DNA from: CAYOHR01 sp964512145 | Lineage (GTDB): Bacteria; Bacteroidota; Bacteroidia; Flavobacteriales_G; JALEGO01 | DNA: 64,000 bases | Assembly (NCBI GenBank): GCA_964512145.1 | Contig: CAZEIM010000009.1 | Coordinates: 10,219-74,218 of the forward strand | Reading direction: 5' to 3' | Part shown: positions 8,512-17,304 of the stretch, one piece after another | Numbering within the stretch: the first letter of the stretch is position 1 | How the letters are laid out: each line of letters starts with the position of its first letter | Position numbers and translations under genes: made by a program | The notes under the pieces: generated by a model | Told to the model about the DNA's origin: nothing | The model's database searches: none | The model's input: the letters and a program-made list of their open reading frames with translations, nothing else

Positions 8512-9585
8512 TTGCATGAAGATGCTTTTCGTGTTTTAAAACAACCAAACAATGGTAATATCGATTTTTCTTCCAATGATTACTTAGGTTTAACCACTCA
8601 TCCCGAATTACTCAAAAAAGTACATGTAGCCCTTAGCAAAATAACTAAGTTAGGTTCCGGAGGCTCTCGCTTACTTTCAGGGAATTCAACATTAGCAGAA
8701 CAATTGGAAGACAAACTGGCTATGTTTTATAAAGCAGAAACTTGTATAATATTTAACTCGGGGTATGAAGCAAATACCGGCATATTATCTTGCATTGCAG
8801 GAAAAGGTGATACAATTCTTATGGACGAATATGTACATGCCTCATTAAGAGAGGGCGTACAACTTTCTCAAGCCAAAAGCTTTAAATTTAAGCACAATTC
8901 TACATCGGATCTAATAAAAAAAATTAAAATATCAAAAGGACAGATATTTATTGTATTAGAATCGGTGTATTCCATGGATGGTGATTTGGCTCCTTTATCT
9001 CAAATCGTTAGTATTGCACGTGAGTATGGTGCATATATAGTACTAGATGAAGCGCATGCTACAGGTTTGTTTGGCTCTAACGGAGAAGGATTGGCTGTAA
9101 GCTTAGGACTTGAAAAAAATATATTTGCCCGCATTCATACATTTGGAAAAGCTTTAGGTTTTCAGGGGGCATGTATAGTTGGAAGCCAAGAGTTGAAAAA
9201 TTATTTAATTAATTTTTCTAAACCCTTTATTTATTCCACCGCACCATCATTTATTAACCTTATGGTTTGGGATATTATACATGAATTTTTGCCCGATTTA
9301 GCCATGGAGAGACAACAATTATTAAATAACATTCAATATTTTATTTCTAAAAGTAACTATCCTTTTTCTGCAAATCCAACACCTATTCAATATTTATCTA
9401 TATCAGGTAACACGCTTGTTAAAAAAACTTCCCATTACCTTAATCGTGAAGGAATACAGGTTTTCCCTGTATTAAGTCCAACCGTGCCCAAGGGAAAAGA
9501 GCGAATTCGCATTAATTTACATGTATTTAATCAACAATCGGATATAGATAAGTTAATAGAAAGGGTTAATCATATTCGCATTTAA
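8512..9585 (+). CDS. bioF: 8-amino-7-oxononanoate synthase-like PLP enzyme
   Basis: Alpha-oxoamine synthase family, which condenses an acyl-CoA with an amino acid (for BioF, pimeloyl thioester with alanine in biotin synthesis). Visible features are FSSNDYLGL near the start, SGSRLLSGN, DEAHATGLFG, the PLP-lysine segment HTFGKALGFQG and a C-terminal SPTVPKGKERIRINLH. The last is typical of the Bacteroidota BioF group rather than glycine C-acetyltransferase. No other biotin genes are nearby. The first conventional start is the TTG at 8512, but family-like sequence (HISQKIEKRLHEDAFRVL) continues upstream in frame to about 8464, so the true start may be a rarer codon. Confidence 0.85.
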   Translation: MHEDAFRVLKQPNNGNIDFSSNDYLGLTTHPELLKKVHVALSKITKLGSGGSRLLSGNSTLAEQLEDKLAMFYKAETCIIFNSGYEANTGILSCIAGKGDTILMDEYVHASLREGVQLSQAKSFKFKHNSTSDLIKKIKISKGQIFIVLESVYSMDGDLAPLSQIVSIAREYGAYIVLDEAHATGLFGSNGEGLAVSLGLEKNIFARIHTFGKALGFQGACIVGSQELKNYLINFSKPFIYSTAPSFINLMVWDIIHEFLPDLAMERQQLLNNIQYFISKSNYPFSANPTPIQYLSISGNTLVKKTSHYLNREGIQVFPVLSPTVPKGKERIRINLHVFNQQSDIDKLIERVNHIRI

Positions 9586-9606
9586 TTCTTTAATTTAGTG
9601 TAAATT

Positions 9607-10239
9607 ATGGAACTGCCTTCAAAAATATTAGCTAAAGCTGTTGAACAATTCGCTACATTGCCTGGCGTGGGTTATAAAACCGCTTTGCGTCTTACGTTAC
9701 ATTTATTGCATCAATCAAAGGATAATATGGAGCAGTTTTACATGGCCTTTAAAGAATTGAATGAACGTATTATTTTTTGTAATACTTGTAAAAATATTAC
9801 TGATAATACAAACGCTGTATGTGATATTTGTAATAACAACACCCGAGATCATTCTGTAATTTGTGTAGTTGAAAACATTAAAGATTTATTGGCCATTGAA
9901 AGAACTACCCAATATAATGGTGTCTATCATATTTTAGGAGGAGTAATTTCTCCTATGGATGGTATAGGTCCTGCGCAATTAAATACTGAAAGTTTATTTG
10001 AGCGCATTCGCAATAATAATGATATTCGAGAAGTAATTTTAGCTTTACCTACCAGTATGGAGGGAGATACTACCAATTTTTATATTTTTAAAAAAACAAA
10101 AGAATTTTCGGTTATAATATCTACTTTGGCAAGGGGGATTTCTGTTGGCAATGAAATTGAATATACCGATGAGGTTACCTTGGGTAGATCGATTGTTCAC
10201 CGGCAACCATACGAGCAAACCGTTCAAATAAAAGTATAA
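9607..10239 (+). CDS. recR: Recombination protein RecR
   Basis: RecR acts with RecF/RecO to load RecA on gapped DNA. The 210 residues show the N-terminal helix-hairpin-helix (FATLPGVGYKTALRL), a four-cysteine zinc finger (C58, C61, C72, C75) and a Toprim domain (VICVVENIKDLLAIE, with YHILGGVISPMDGIGP). Length matches the family. It sits 21 bases after the BioF-like gene and 7 bases before the glycosyltransferase, so the three are probably one transcript. Confidence 0.95.
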   Translation: MELPSKILAKAVEQFATLPGVGYKTALRLTLHLLHQSKDNMEQFYMAFKELNERIIFCNTCKNITDNTNAVCDICNNNTRDHSVICVVENIKDLLAIERTTQYNGVYHILGGVISPMDGIGPAQLNTESLFERIRNNNDIREVILALPTSMEGDTTNFYIFKKTKEFSVIISTLARGISVGNEIEYTDEVTLGRSIVHRQPYEQTVQIKV

Positions 10240-10246
10240 CCAAAGG

Positions 10247-12172
10247 ATGGATTTAACGGTTGTTATTGTAAACTATAATGTAAAATTTTTTTTAGAGCAA
10301 TGCTTACATTCTGTTCTTAAAGCATCCAAAAATTTACAGGTTGAAGTAATAGTGGTAGATAATAACTCAACCGATGGATCAGTACCATTTATTACTGAAA
10401 AATTTAAATCCATTCAAGTTATAGCTAATAAAGAGAATACTGGATTTTCAAAAGCGAACAATCAGGCTATTAATGTAGCTAAAGGAAGGTATATTTTACT
10501 CCTTAATCCGGATACCATTGTAGAGGAGAAAACATTTACAGAGGTGGTGCGCTTTATGGATAAAACTCCCGATGCGGGAGGTTTGGGGGTTAAAATGATT
10601 GATGGAAAAGGAAATTTTTTACCCGAATCTAAACGAGGTTTACCAACTCCCACTACCGCTTTTTATAAAATATTTGGCTTGTCGGCACTTTTTCCCTATT
10701 CTAAAAAATTTAATAAATATTATTTAGGATATTTACCCAACGATGAAATACATGCTGTAGATGTGTTATCGGGTGCATTTATGTTGTTAAGAAAAACGGT
10801 GATCGATCGTATTGGAATGTTAGATGAAAGCTTTTTTATGTATGGCGAAGATATTGATTTATCATATAGAATTACCCAATCAGGATATAAAAATTATTAT
10901 TTTCCAAACACTACTATTATACATTATAAAGGAGAAAGCACCAAAAAGCAAAGCATAAATTATGTAATAGTATTTTATAAGGCCATGCTAATTTTTGCTA
11001 AAAAACATTTTTCACGTGGATTAGGTTCTCGATTGTTGTTATTTTGTATTTCCATAGCGGTTTATTTTAGGGCATTTATTGCTATTGTAAACCGCTATAT
11101 TACCAAACAATTTTTTGTATTGGCCGATGTAATTTTTTTAAGCATCGCTTTATTTAGTTTTAAGTATCTGTATCAACAATATACCGGAATACATTACGAA
11201 AACATGTCTAATAAAGTATTAGTGTTGTATATAGCAATATGGATTTTAACGAATATATTTTCTGGAGCTTATATAAAGCCTATTCGCCTTGAAAAAAGTA
11301 TGTATTCAACTTTACTGGGCAGTGCTATAATTTTAGTTATGTATAGCTTATTTCCTGAAGATTATCGTTTTTCCAGAGCCATTTTATTGTTTGGAATATT
11401 TTCGTTTGCTTTATTTATGTATGTAAGTCGAAAATTAGCAAATACTTTACCTATACCTGACTTTAAGTTGTATAAAAAACACCACAGAAGAATATTGGTG
11501 GTTGCTGATACACACGAAGCAGACAAAATACATCAAAATTTGTTATCTACGTTTTTTAATAAACCCGAATTTATAGGTTTAGTAAGTGTAAAAAAAGATA
11601 TTCCCATCGATAATAGTGATTTTATATGCGACATATACAAATTGTCGGAAGCCGTAGAATCATTTAATATTAACGAAGTAATATATTCATCTAAAGACAT
11701 AAGCTCGACTAAAATTATGGAGTTAATGGTAAGCATACAAAAACCTGAATTAGAGCAAAAAATTGCTCATATCGATAAAAATTATATTATAGGTAGTAAT
11801 TCTATTACTACTACAAATAGTTTGTTTTTTAACAATGTAAAATCTATAGAATCGACTTTTTTTTTACAAAAAAAACGCATTAACGATGTAGCACTTAGCA
11901 TCATTATATTATTATTTTTCCCTCTCTTTGGTTGGTTTATTAAAGATAAAATTTACTGGTTGGTTAGTGCATACGATGTACTGTGGGGGAAAAAAACCTG
12001 GGTAGGTATTCCAAAAAACGAGTTAATATCTATGCCTACTTATGTATTTTCTTGGATACAGAAAATTTCGGGCAACAATACCAACGAACAAGAAATACAA
12101 CAAATGTTAGAATATATTAAAAATTATCATTTTTGGCTCGATGCCAGATATATTTTTCAAAAATTATTCTAA
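10247..12172 (+). CDS. GT2 glycosyltransferase fused to a PNPT-like membrane scaffold
   Basis: A 641-residue protein. Residues 1-240 are a family 2 glycosyltransferase (VVIVNYNVKFFLEQCL, VVDNNSTDGS, LLNPDTI, FFMYGEDIDLSYR), the rhamnosyltransferase-like group. Several membrane helices follow (about 255-395). Next comes a Rossmann-like soluble segment (RRILVVADTHEADKI, about 408-520), then a helix after KKRINDVALSIIILLFF and a short DVLWGKKTWVGIP near 575-590. That second half matches the layout of polyprenyl-phosphate sugar transferases (WbaP type) with the catalytic middle removed. It probably builds a surface or exopolysaccharide on the inner membrane. The fusion reading is my inference from motif order. 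Confidence 0.8.
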   Translation: MDLTVVIVNYNVKFFLEQCLHSVLKASKNLQVEVIVVDNNSTDGSVPFITEKFKSIQVIANKENTGFSKANNQAINVAKGRYILLLNPDTIVEEKTFTEVVRFMDKTPDAGGLGVKMIDGKGNFLPESKRGLPTPTTAFYKIFGLSALFPYSKKFNKYYLGYLPNDEIHAVDVLSGAFMLLRKTVIDRIGMLDESFFMYGEDIDLSYRITQSGYKNYYFPNTTIIHYKGESTKKQSINYVIVFYKAMLIFAKKHFSRGLGSRLLLFCISIAVYFRAFIAIVNRYITKQFFVLADVIFLSIALFSFKYLYQQYTGIHYENMSNKVLVLYIAIWILTNIFSGAYIKPIRLEKSMYSTLLGSAIILVMYSLFPEDYRFSRAILLFGIFSFALFMYVSRKLANTLPIPDFKLYKKHHRRILVVADTHEADKIHQNLLSTFFNKPEFIGLVSVKKDIPIDNSDFICDIYKLSEAVESFNINEVIYSSKDISSTKIMELMVSIQKPELEQKIAHIDKNYIIGSNSITTTNSLFFNNVKSIESTFFLQKKRINDVALSIIILLFFPLFGWFIKDKIYWLVSAYDVLWGKKTWVGIPKNELISMPTYVFSWIQKISGNNTNEQEIQQMLEYIKNYHFWLDARYIFQKLF

Positions 12173-12183
12173 GTATTTAAAAA

Positions 12184-12216
12184 TTAATAACATTACTCCA
12201 AAAGTAATGTTATTAA
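12184..12216. terminator. Bidirectional AT-rich hairpin between convergent genes
   Basis: TTAATAACATTACT (12184-12197) and AGTAATGTTATTAA (12203-12216) form a perfect 14-pair stem with a CCAAA loop. It lies between the glycosyltransferase (+) and mqnE (-) and ends against the mqnE stop codon. AT tracts on both sides fit a terminator working in both directions. Confidence 0.65.
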
Positions 12217-13368
12217 TTAATACGTTCTTACATCCTTATCAAAAACGTAATCGCTATAATCTTGGATAATATTATATAAAGTATCTCTCTCAACCGGTAT
12301 TTTTTTGGCTCCTTTAATGAGTTCAACTAATTGTTCAGTTGATAATGCAGGATTTTGCTCCTCAGATCCTGCCATAGAATAAATTTTAGTAGAATCATCT
12401 ATTGTTCCGTCAATATCGTCTACTCCATAGCTTAACGACATTTGTGCTACATCTCTGCCTATCATAGGCCAATAGGCTTTAATATGAGCAAAATTATCCA
12501 TATAAATTCGAGATACTGCATAATTTTTTAAATCTTCAATAACCGATACTTCTGAAATATTAGACATATCGTTATCGTGATTTCTAAATTTTAAAGGAAT
12601 AAAAGTATTAAATCCCTTGGTTTCATCTTGTAATGTTCGTAGAGCATTCATATGATGTATTCTATGTTCATACGTTTCAATATGACCGTACAACATGGTA
12701 GCATTAGATGGTATCCCTAATGTATGGGCAGTTTTATGAATTTCCAACCATTCTTCACCGGTACACTTATCCTTACATATCTGCTCCCTTATTTCAGAGT
12801 GAAAAATTTCTGCTCCTCCACCGGGTAATGAGTTTAGCCCATGATCTTTTAATATTTTTAACCCTTCCTGATAGCTAACTTTCGCCTTTCTGAACATATA
12901 CTCCAATTCAACCGCAGTAAATGCTTTTACATGTATTTCTGGCCGAATTTTTTTTATGTTTTGGATTAACTGAGCAAAATACATCAATCCCATTTTTGGA
13001 TGAACCCCTCCAACAATATGTACTTCGGTAACTGGTTGACCATCGTATTTTTTTACCAAATCATATATTTGTTGTTCACTCAGCTCCCAAGCATCGTAAT
13101 TAGTTCTTTCTCTAATTCCTCTTGCATAAGAACAAAATTTGCAATCGAACACGCAAATATTTGTTGGTTCAATATGAAAATTTCTGTTAAAGAAAACATA
13201 GTCGAAAGTCAATTTATTTTTAACAAAATTGGCTAAACTGCCTAAAAAAGAAAGGTTATCAGAATTATATAAAACCAATGCTTCATCGTCTGTTATTCTA
13301 CTACCGGAAACTACCTTGTGGGCAATTTCTCTTTCTTTACCATTTGTTTGATGTAAAAAAGAAGTCAT
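12217..13368 (-). CDS. mqnE: Aminofutalosine synthase MqnE (radical SAM)
   Basis: MqnE joins 3-[(1-carboxyvinyl)oxy]benzoate to S-adenosylmethionine in the futalosine route to menaquinone. The 383 residues include the radical-SAM cluster ligands C72, C76 and C79 (CVFDCKFC), EVHIVGGVHP, LPGGGAEIF and the C-terminal AGSEEQNPALS, matching MqnE more closely than MqnC. No other mqn gene is in the window, so the pathway genes are dispersed. It is divergent from the STAS gene and convergent with the glycosyltransferase. Confusion with MqnC or CofH is the main alternative. Confidence 0.9.
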   Translation of the reverse strand: MTSFLHQTNGKEREIAHKVVSGSRITDDEALVLYNSDNLSFLGSLANFVKNKLTFDYVFFNRNFHIEPTNICVFDCKFCSYARGIRERTNYDAWELSEQQIYDLVKKYDGQPVTEVHIVGGVHPKMGLMYFAQLIQNIKKIRPEIHVKAFTAVELEYMFRKAKVSYQEGLKILKDHGLNSLPGGGAEIFHSEIREQICKDKCTGEEWLEIHKTAHTLGIPSNATMLYGHIETYEHRIHHMNALRTLQDETKGFNTFIPLKFRNHDNDMSNISEVSVIEDLKNYAVSRIYMDNFAHIKAYWPMIGRDVAQMSLSYGVDDIDGTIDDSTKIYSMAGSEEQNPALSTEQLVELIKGAKKIPVERDTLYNIIQDYSDYVFDKDVRTY

Positions 13369-13423
13369 AAAAAAATATTGGTAAACAAAACTACAACCTT
13401 AAACACAATTTATAAACATTTTG

Positions 13424-13452
13424 TTGTAAAATCGTTAAATTAATTATATTTG
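13424..13452 (+). promoter_or_regulatory. Promoter of the STAS gene
   Basis: TTG at 13424-13426, 18 bases, then TATATTTG at 13445-13452. This agrees with the Bacteroidota TTG/TAnnTTTG promoter in both elements and spacing. The ATG follows 23 bases later. Confidence 0.6.
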
Positions 13453-13475
13453 TTATTGCATTTTAAAATTACAGC

Positions 13476-13838
13476 ATGAGTATTTCTACTACAAAACATG
13501 AAAAGTACGCTTTAGTAAAAGTTGATTTGGAAAAATTAGATGGAACAAAATCTCCAGATTTAAAATCTCAATTTGTCTTATTAAGTAACGAAGGCGTAAA
13601 AAATATTGTATTAGATCTTTCCATGGTTAAATATTCCGATTCATCGGGTTTAAGTGCCATTTTAGTAGCTAATCGTTTATGTAAAAATGCACAGGGAACG
13701 TTTGTTCTTTTTGGCGTACAGCCAAGTGTTATGAAGTTAATTACCATTTCACAACTAGATTCCATTTTAAATATTACCAATACCCAAAGCGAAGCAGAGG
13801 ACTTGGTTTTTATGAATGAAGTTTCCAGTAATTTATAA
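13476..13838 (+). CDS. STAS-domain protein (anti-sigma factor antagonist-like)
   Basis: A 120-residue single STAS domain. The segment VLDLSMVKYSDSSGLSAIL contains the DSSG serine that partner-switching kinases phosphorylate in SpoIIAA/RsbV. No anti-sigma kinase or phosphatase gene is adjacent, so its partner is elsewhere. In this phylum such stand-alone proteins are common and their circuits little known. It has its own promoter and is followed 36 bases later by a secreted-protein gene with another -7 box. Confidence 0.85.
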   Translation: MSISTTKHEKYALVKVDLEKLDGTKSPDLKSQFVLLSNEGVKNIVLDLSMVKYSDSSGLSAILVANRLCKNAQGTFVLFGVQPSVMKLITISQLDSILNITNTQSEAEDLVFMNEVSSNL

Positions 13839-13843
13839 TTTAA

Positions 13844-13851
13844 TATATTTG
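13844..13851 (+). promoter_or_regulatory. Putative -7 box of the T9SS cargo gene
   Basis: TATATTTG matches TAnnTTTG and ends 23 bases before the ATG at 13875, the same distance as in the STAS promoter just upstream. Confidence 0.45.
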
Positions 13852-13874
13852 TTCAACTTTAAACCATTTTTAAT

Positions 13875-14645
13875 ATGAAAAAAATTTTACTTTTAAGTGC
13901 CACGGCATTCATGTTCAACACAGCTGTTAAAGCTCAATTTCCAGATTGTGATCCTATGGGTTTCCCTAGCTCATTACCAACTCACCCTGATTCTACTTGG
14001 ATATATCCAGAGGCTTTACCTGATGGTAATGTAAATGTAGATTATTATCAAGTAATTTATATCAAATTTCCTAGTCAAGCAGAAACAGAAATTGCAGGAA
14101 CAACATATACAGTAACTATAGATTCAATTAGTTTAAAAAGTGTTACCGGATTACCTTCTGGTTTTTCTAGAAGAACCGATAAGTATATGAGTGGTGATCG
14201 TTGGCCAGGTGGTGCTTATGGTTGTGTAGCTGTATATGGAAATACACCTACAGCTGGATCTTATAACCCAAATATTACCATTGGTACTAAAATTACAGTT
14301 CCTGGTTTAGGTTCTTTCGCTGGTCCTGACACATCTTTCAGCAATTTTACTATCTTTATTAGTCCATGGGCAGTTTCTACACAAGATTTTGTTGAAAATG
14401 CTATTGCTAAAAATGTGTACCCTAATCCTGCAAACGACCAAGTATTTGTTGAATTAGGTTTAGTTGAAGAAACAACTGAATTTATTATCACCAACCTTTT
14501 AGGGGAGATGGTAGAAAGAAGAATGATTGAAAAAAATCAAGAGAAAATAGCTCTATCTACTTCTCATTTACCAAATGGATTGTATAATTACACCTTTGTA
14601 TCTGGTTCAAATACTCAATCCGGAAAACTTACTATAGTACATTAA
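13875..14645 (+). CDS. Secreted protein with T9SS type A sorting tail
   Basis: 256 residues. A signal peptide ends near NTAVKAQF. The middle (about 25-170) is a small beta-rich region of unknown fold with two conspicuous cysteines (DCDPMGF, YGCVAV). The C-terminal 75 residues are a type A sorting domain (NVYPNPANDQVFVEL, FIITNLLGEMV, LPNGLYNYTFVSG, GKLTIVH), the tail recognised by the type IX secretion system for export and surface attachment. The stop codon overlaps the RNase Z start (TAATG), and a terminator-like hairpin follows 65 bases later inside that gene. Cargo function unknown. Confidence 0.88.
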   Translation: MKKILLLSATAFMFNTAVKAQFPDCDPMGFPSSLPTHPDSTWIYPEALPDGNVNVDYYQVIYIKFPSQAETEIAGTTYTVTIDSISLKSVTGLPSGFSRRTDKYMSGDRWPGGAYGCVAVYGNTPTAGSYNPNITIGTKITVPGLGSFAGPDTSFSNFTIFISPWAVSTQDFVENAIAKNVYPNPANDQVFVELGLVEETTEFIITNLLGEMVERRMIEKNQEKIALSTSHLPNGLYNYTFVSGSNTQSGKLTIVH

Positions 14646-15556
14646 TGCATCTTACATTTACAGTTTTAGGTAGTGGCTCTGCTTTACCAACTGTAAATAG
14701 AAATCCCACCGCTCATTTGCTAAATGCAAATGAGCGTTTTTTTTTGTTAGACTGTGGTGAAGGTACGCAAATTCAGCTCAGAAAATACAAAATTCGAATT
14801 CAAAAGATTGAAAAAATATTTATTACACATTTACATGGTGATCATTACTTTGGTTTAATAGGATTGCTCAATACGTTTCAGTTATTAGGAAGAAACAAAC
14901 CACTAGATATTATTGGTCCAAAAGGACTAGAGGAAATTATTAAACTACAACTAAAACTCTCTAAAAGTCGTTTAGAATACCCCTATATATTTTATGAATG
15001 GGACAACTCAAATCATGAAGTGTTATGGGAAGAAGAGGATATAAAAATAGAAAGGTTTCCTTTACTACACAGAATACCTTGTTGTGGATATAATTTTATT
15101 ATTAAACAAACTAAGCTAAAAATTAATACTGAAAACATACTCAAATAGAACATCCCTCAAATTGAGTTAGGGAATATACAAAAAGGAAAAGATTATACAG
15201 ATGAGGTTGGTAATATTATTTCTAATCACTTATTAACGCTATCATCACAACCCGAAATAAAATTCAGCTATTGTACAGATACTGCATATCAAGAAGATAT
15301 TATTCCGTATATTACAAATGCTAAGTTGCTTTATCATGAGGCGACCTTTATTGAAAAAGACCTGCAAAGAGCAACAGAAACTTACCACAGTACAGCAAAA
15401 CAAGCGGCTAAAATAGCCTTAATGGCTAAAGTAAATCAACTAGTTATTGGCCACTTTTCGGCTCGATATAAAAATACCAATCTATTTTTAGAGGAGGCAA
15501 CAGGCATCTTTAAAAATACTCTGTTGGCAGAAGAAGGAAATACATACAGCGCTTAA
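14645..15556 (+). pseudogene. rnz: Ribonuclease Z interrupted by one in-frame TAG
   Basis: RNase Z trims tRNA 3' trailers. The frame from ATG 14645 to the stop at 15556 (303 codons) carries a complete family signature. It has GSGSALPT, the metal motif THLHGDHYFG (H62, H64, D66, H67), FPLLHRIPCCGY, YCTDTAY, HEATF and IGHFSARY. The only defect is a TAG at 15146-15148 (codon 168). Sequence on both sides is in the same frame and aligns in order with the family, so there is no frameshift or deletion. Possible causes are a recent nonsense mutation, an assembly or sequencing error, or readthrough. Other genes here end normally in TAG, so general TAG recoding is unlikely. Confidence 0.85.
14710..14745 (+). 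terminator. Intrinsic-terminator-like hairpin inside rnz
   Basis: CGCTCATTTGC (14710-14720) pairs perfectly with GCAAATGAGCG (14726-14736) around a TAAAT loop, followed by nine T (14737-14745). It lies 65 bases past the end of the upstream secreted-protein gene and within codons 22-34 of rnz. It has every sequence mark of a rho-independent terminator. Confidence 0.7.
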
Positions 15557-15588
15557 TCTAAACTACCTGTATGCAAATTAATTTAATA

Positions 15589-16620
15589 TTAAACGCCCCA
15601 ACGCTCTAGGGTAAAAGTAAAGCGTGTACCCTCCCCTACCTTGCTGGTGACGTTAATACTTTCATTGTGTGCATCTAAAATGCTTTTCACAATAGACAAG
15701 CCCAAACCGGATCCTCCAGAATTTCTAGATCTACTTTCTTCTACCCTATAAAAACGTTCAAAAATTCGAATCAAATGTTCTTTGGATATTCCCGGACCAT
15801 TATCTGAAAACTCTACAATTACTTTATCGTTTAATAAGGTGTAAGAAATTTCAATGGCACATTTTTCATAGCAGTATTTAATAGAATTATTTAACAAATT
15901 AATAAAAACCTGGTAAATCCTTTTTCTATCAATATTTACCCAAATATTTTTAGGGATATTATTTACAATATTTTTTTCGGTACCCGATATATTAATTTTT
16001 AGCTCTTCTATACAGCTATCAATTAACTCTTTTAAATCGACTTTTTGTTTTTTTAGTTGTATTTGATTTGCTTCAAGTTTAGTAAGTAAATCTAAATCGT
16101 CTAACAATTGACTCATGCGTTCAACACTTTGCTCTGCTTTTTGCAAATATGTTCTATTAATTCGAGGATCCTCTAAACCACCTTCTAACAAGGTTAAAAT
16201 ATACCCCTGTATGGTAAACAAGGGTGTTTTTAGTTCGTGTGCAATATTTCCTATAAATTCTTTTTGAAAATTTTCTTTAATCTTTAATTTATTTAATTCA
16301 TCTTTTTTTTCTTCTAACCATCCCGAAACTTCTTCCTCCATTTCTTTAAAATTATCGGACGACATTACGTTAGAACGTTTAAACTGATAGTTTGAAAAAA
16401 TGTTTTTATACAAAACTTCCATTTTTTTAAATAAAAAAAACTGTAGAATTAAAAATAATATAGCATAAGAAAAGATGAAAAAAACAAAAAAAAGCCATAA
16501 AATATCGCCTGATTGAATTGGATTAGTATCTCCTAAAAAAAAATGTACCGCGGAAATGCCAATGATTGAAAATAAAAAAGAAATAATAAAAACGAGTGTT
16601 TTAGGAGCTGTGTTTTTCAT
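15589..16620 (-). CDS. Sensor histidine kinase (PhoR-like)
   Basis: 343 residues. Two N-terminal membrane helices (about 8-29 and 40-64) are joined by only a dozen residues, so there is almost no periplasmic sensor. A linker leads to the HisKA domain with the phospho-accepting H128 (GNIAHELKTPLFTIQGY) and then the ATPase domain (LLNNSIKYC, FSDNGPGIS, GGSGLGLSIVKS). It follows the response regulator by 9 bases in one transcript. The form resembles Bacteroidota PhoR/PhoB-like pairs. The signal is not readable, and with no real periplasmic loop it may sense membrane or cytoplasmic cues. Confidence 0.9.
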   Translation of the reverse strand: MKNTAPKTLVFIISFLFSIIGISAVHFFLGDTNPIQSGDILWLFFVFFIFSYAILFLILQFFLFKKMEVLYKNIFSNYQFKRSNVMSSDNFKEMEEEVSGWLEEKKDELNKLKIKENFQKEFIGNIAHELKTPLFTIQGYILTLLEGGLEDPRINRTYLQKAEQSVERMSQLLDDLDLLTKLEANQIQLKKQKVDLKELIDSCIEELKINISGTEKNIVNNIPKNIWVNIDRKRIYQVFINLLNNSIKYCYEKCAIEISYTLLNDKVIVEFSDNGPGISKEHLIRIFERFYRVEESRSRNSGGSGLGLSIVKSILDAHNESINVTSKVGEGTRFTFTLERWGV

Positions 16621-16629
16621 ACAATATTC

Positions 16630-17304
16630 TTAACGTTCCTCAAACTTATATCCAACACCCTTCATCGTTTTTATGCATTCATCACCTAATTTTTCTCGCA
16701 ACTTTCGTATATGAACATCAATGGTTCTATCTCCGACTATTACATCTTCTCCCCACACCTTTTCTAAAATTTCATCTCGGGTAAACACTTTGCCTGGCTT
16801 AGATGCTAACAAAGATAATAACTCAAATTCCTTTTTAGGTAATATATACTCTTGACCATGATTTTTAACCGTAAATTTTTCTTTATCAATCAACAACCCT
16901 TCCAATTGTATATTTGTTTTTTCTTTTGGAGTAGACCTTCTTAATAAAGAATTAATTTTTGAAACAAAAACGCGAGGTTTAATTGGTTTTGCAATGTAAT
17001 CATCTGCTCCTGCTTCTAACCCGGCTATTTGAGAATAATCTTCGTTACGTGCCGTTAAAAATACAATAAGAGTTTCGTCTAATATTCTGTGTTTTCTAAG
17101 CTCTATACATGTTTCAATGCCATCCATTTGAGGCATCATAACATCTAACACTACTAAATTAGGTTTATGAGTAAGTGCTAATTGTACGGCTTGTTTTCCA
17201 TTATTAGCAGTAATTACATGAAATTGTTCCGCTTCAAGATTATATTTTAAAAACTCAACAATATCCGGCTCATCATCTACTAATAATATTAAATTATCAT
17301 TCAT
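16630..17304 (-). CDS. OmpR/PhoB-family response regulator
   Basis: 224 residues. The receiver domain has the acidic pair D10-D11, the phospho-acceptor D54 (VVLDVMMPQMDG), T84 in LTARNE and K106 (IAKPIKP). The C-terminal winged-helix DNA-binding domain has the family hallmarks FELLSLLASKPGKVFTRDEIL and GDRTIDVHIRKLREKLG followed by KGVGYKF. It is the first gene of the two-component operon with the kinase downstream. A 221-base divergent gap separates it from the protease gene. Regulon unknown. Confidence 0.93.
   Translation of the reverse strand: MNDNLILLVDDEPDIVEFLKYNLEAEQFHVITANNGKQAVQLALTHKPNLVVLDVMMPQMDGIETCIELRKHRILDETLIVFLTARNEDYSQIAGLEAGADDYIAKPIKPRVFVSKINSLLRRSTPKEKTNIQLEGLLIDKEKFTVKNHGQEYILPKKEFELLSLLASKPGKVFTRDEILEKVWGEDVIVGDRTIDVHIRKLREKLGDECIKTMKGVGYKFEER

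Noticed and set aside
15146..15148. Genome-wide recoding of TAG as an amino acid
   Set aside because: Other genes here (for example the MBL hydrolase at 8438 and the small ORF at 3142) end in TAG at normal lengths.
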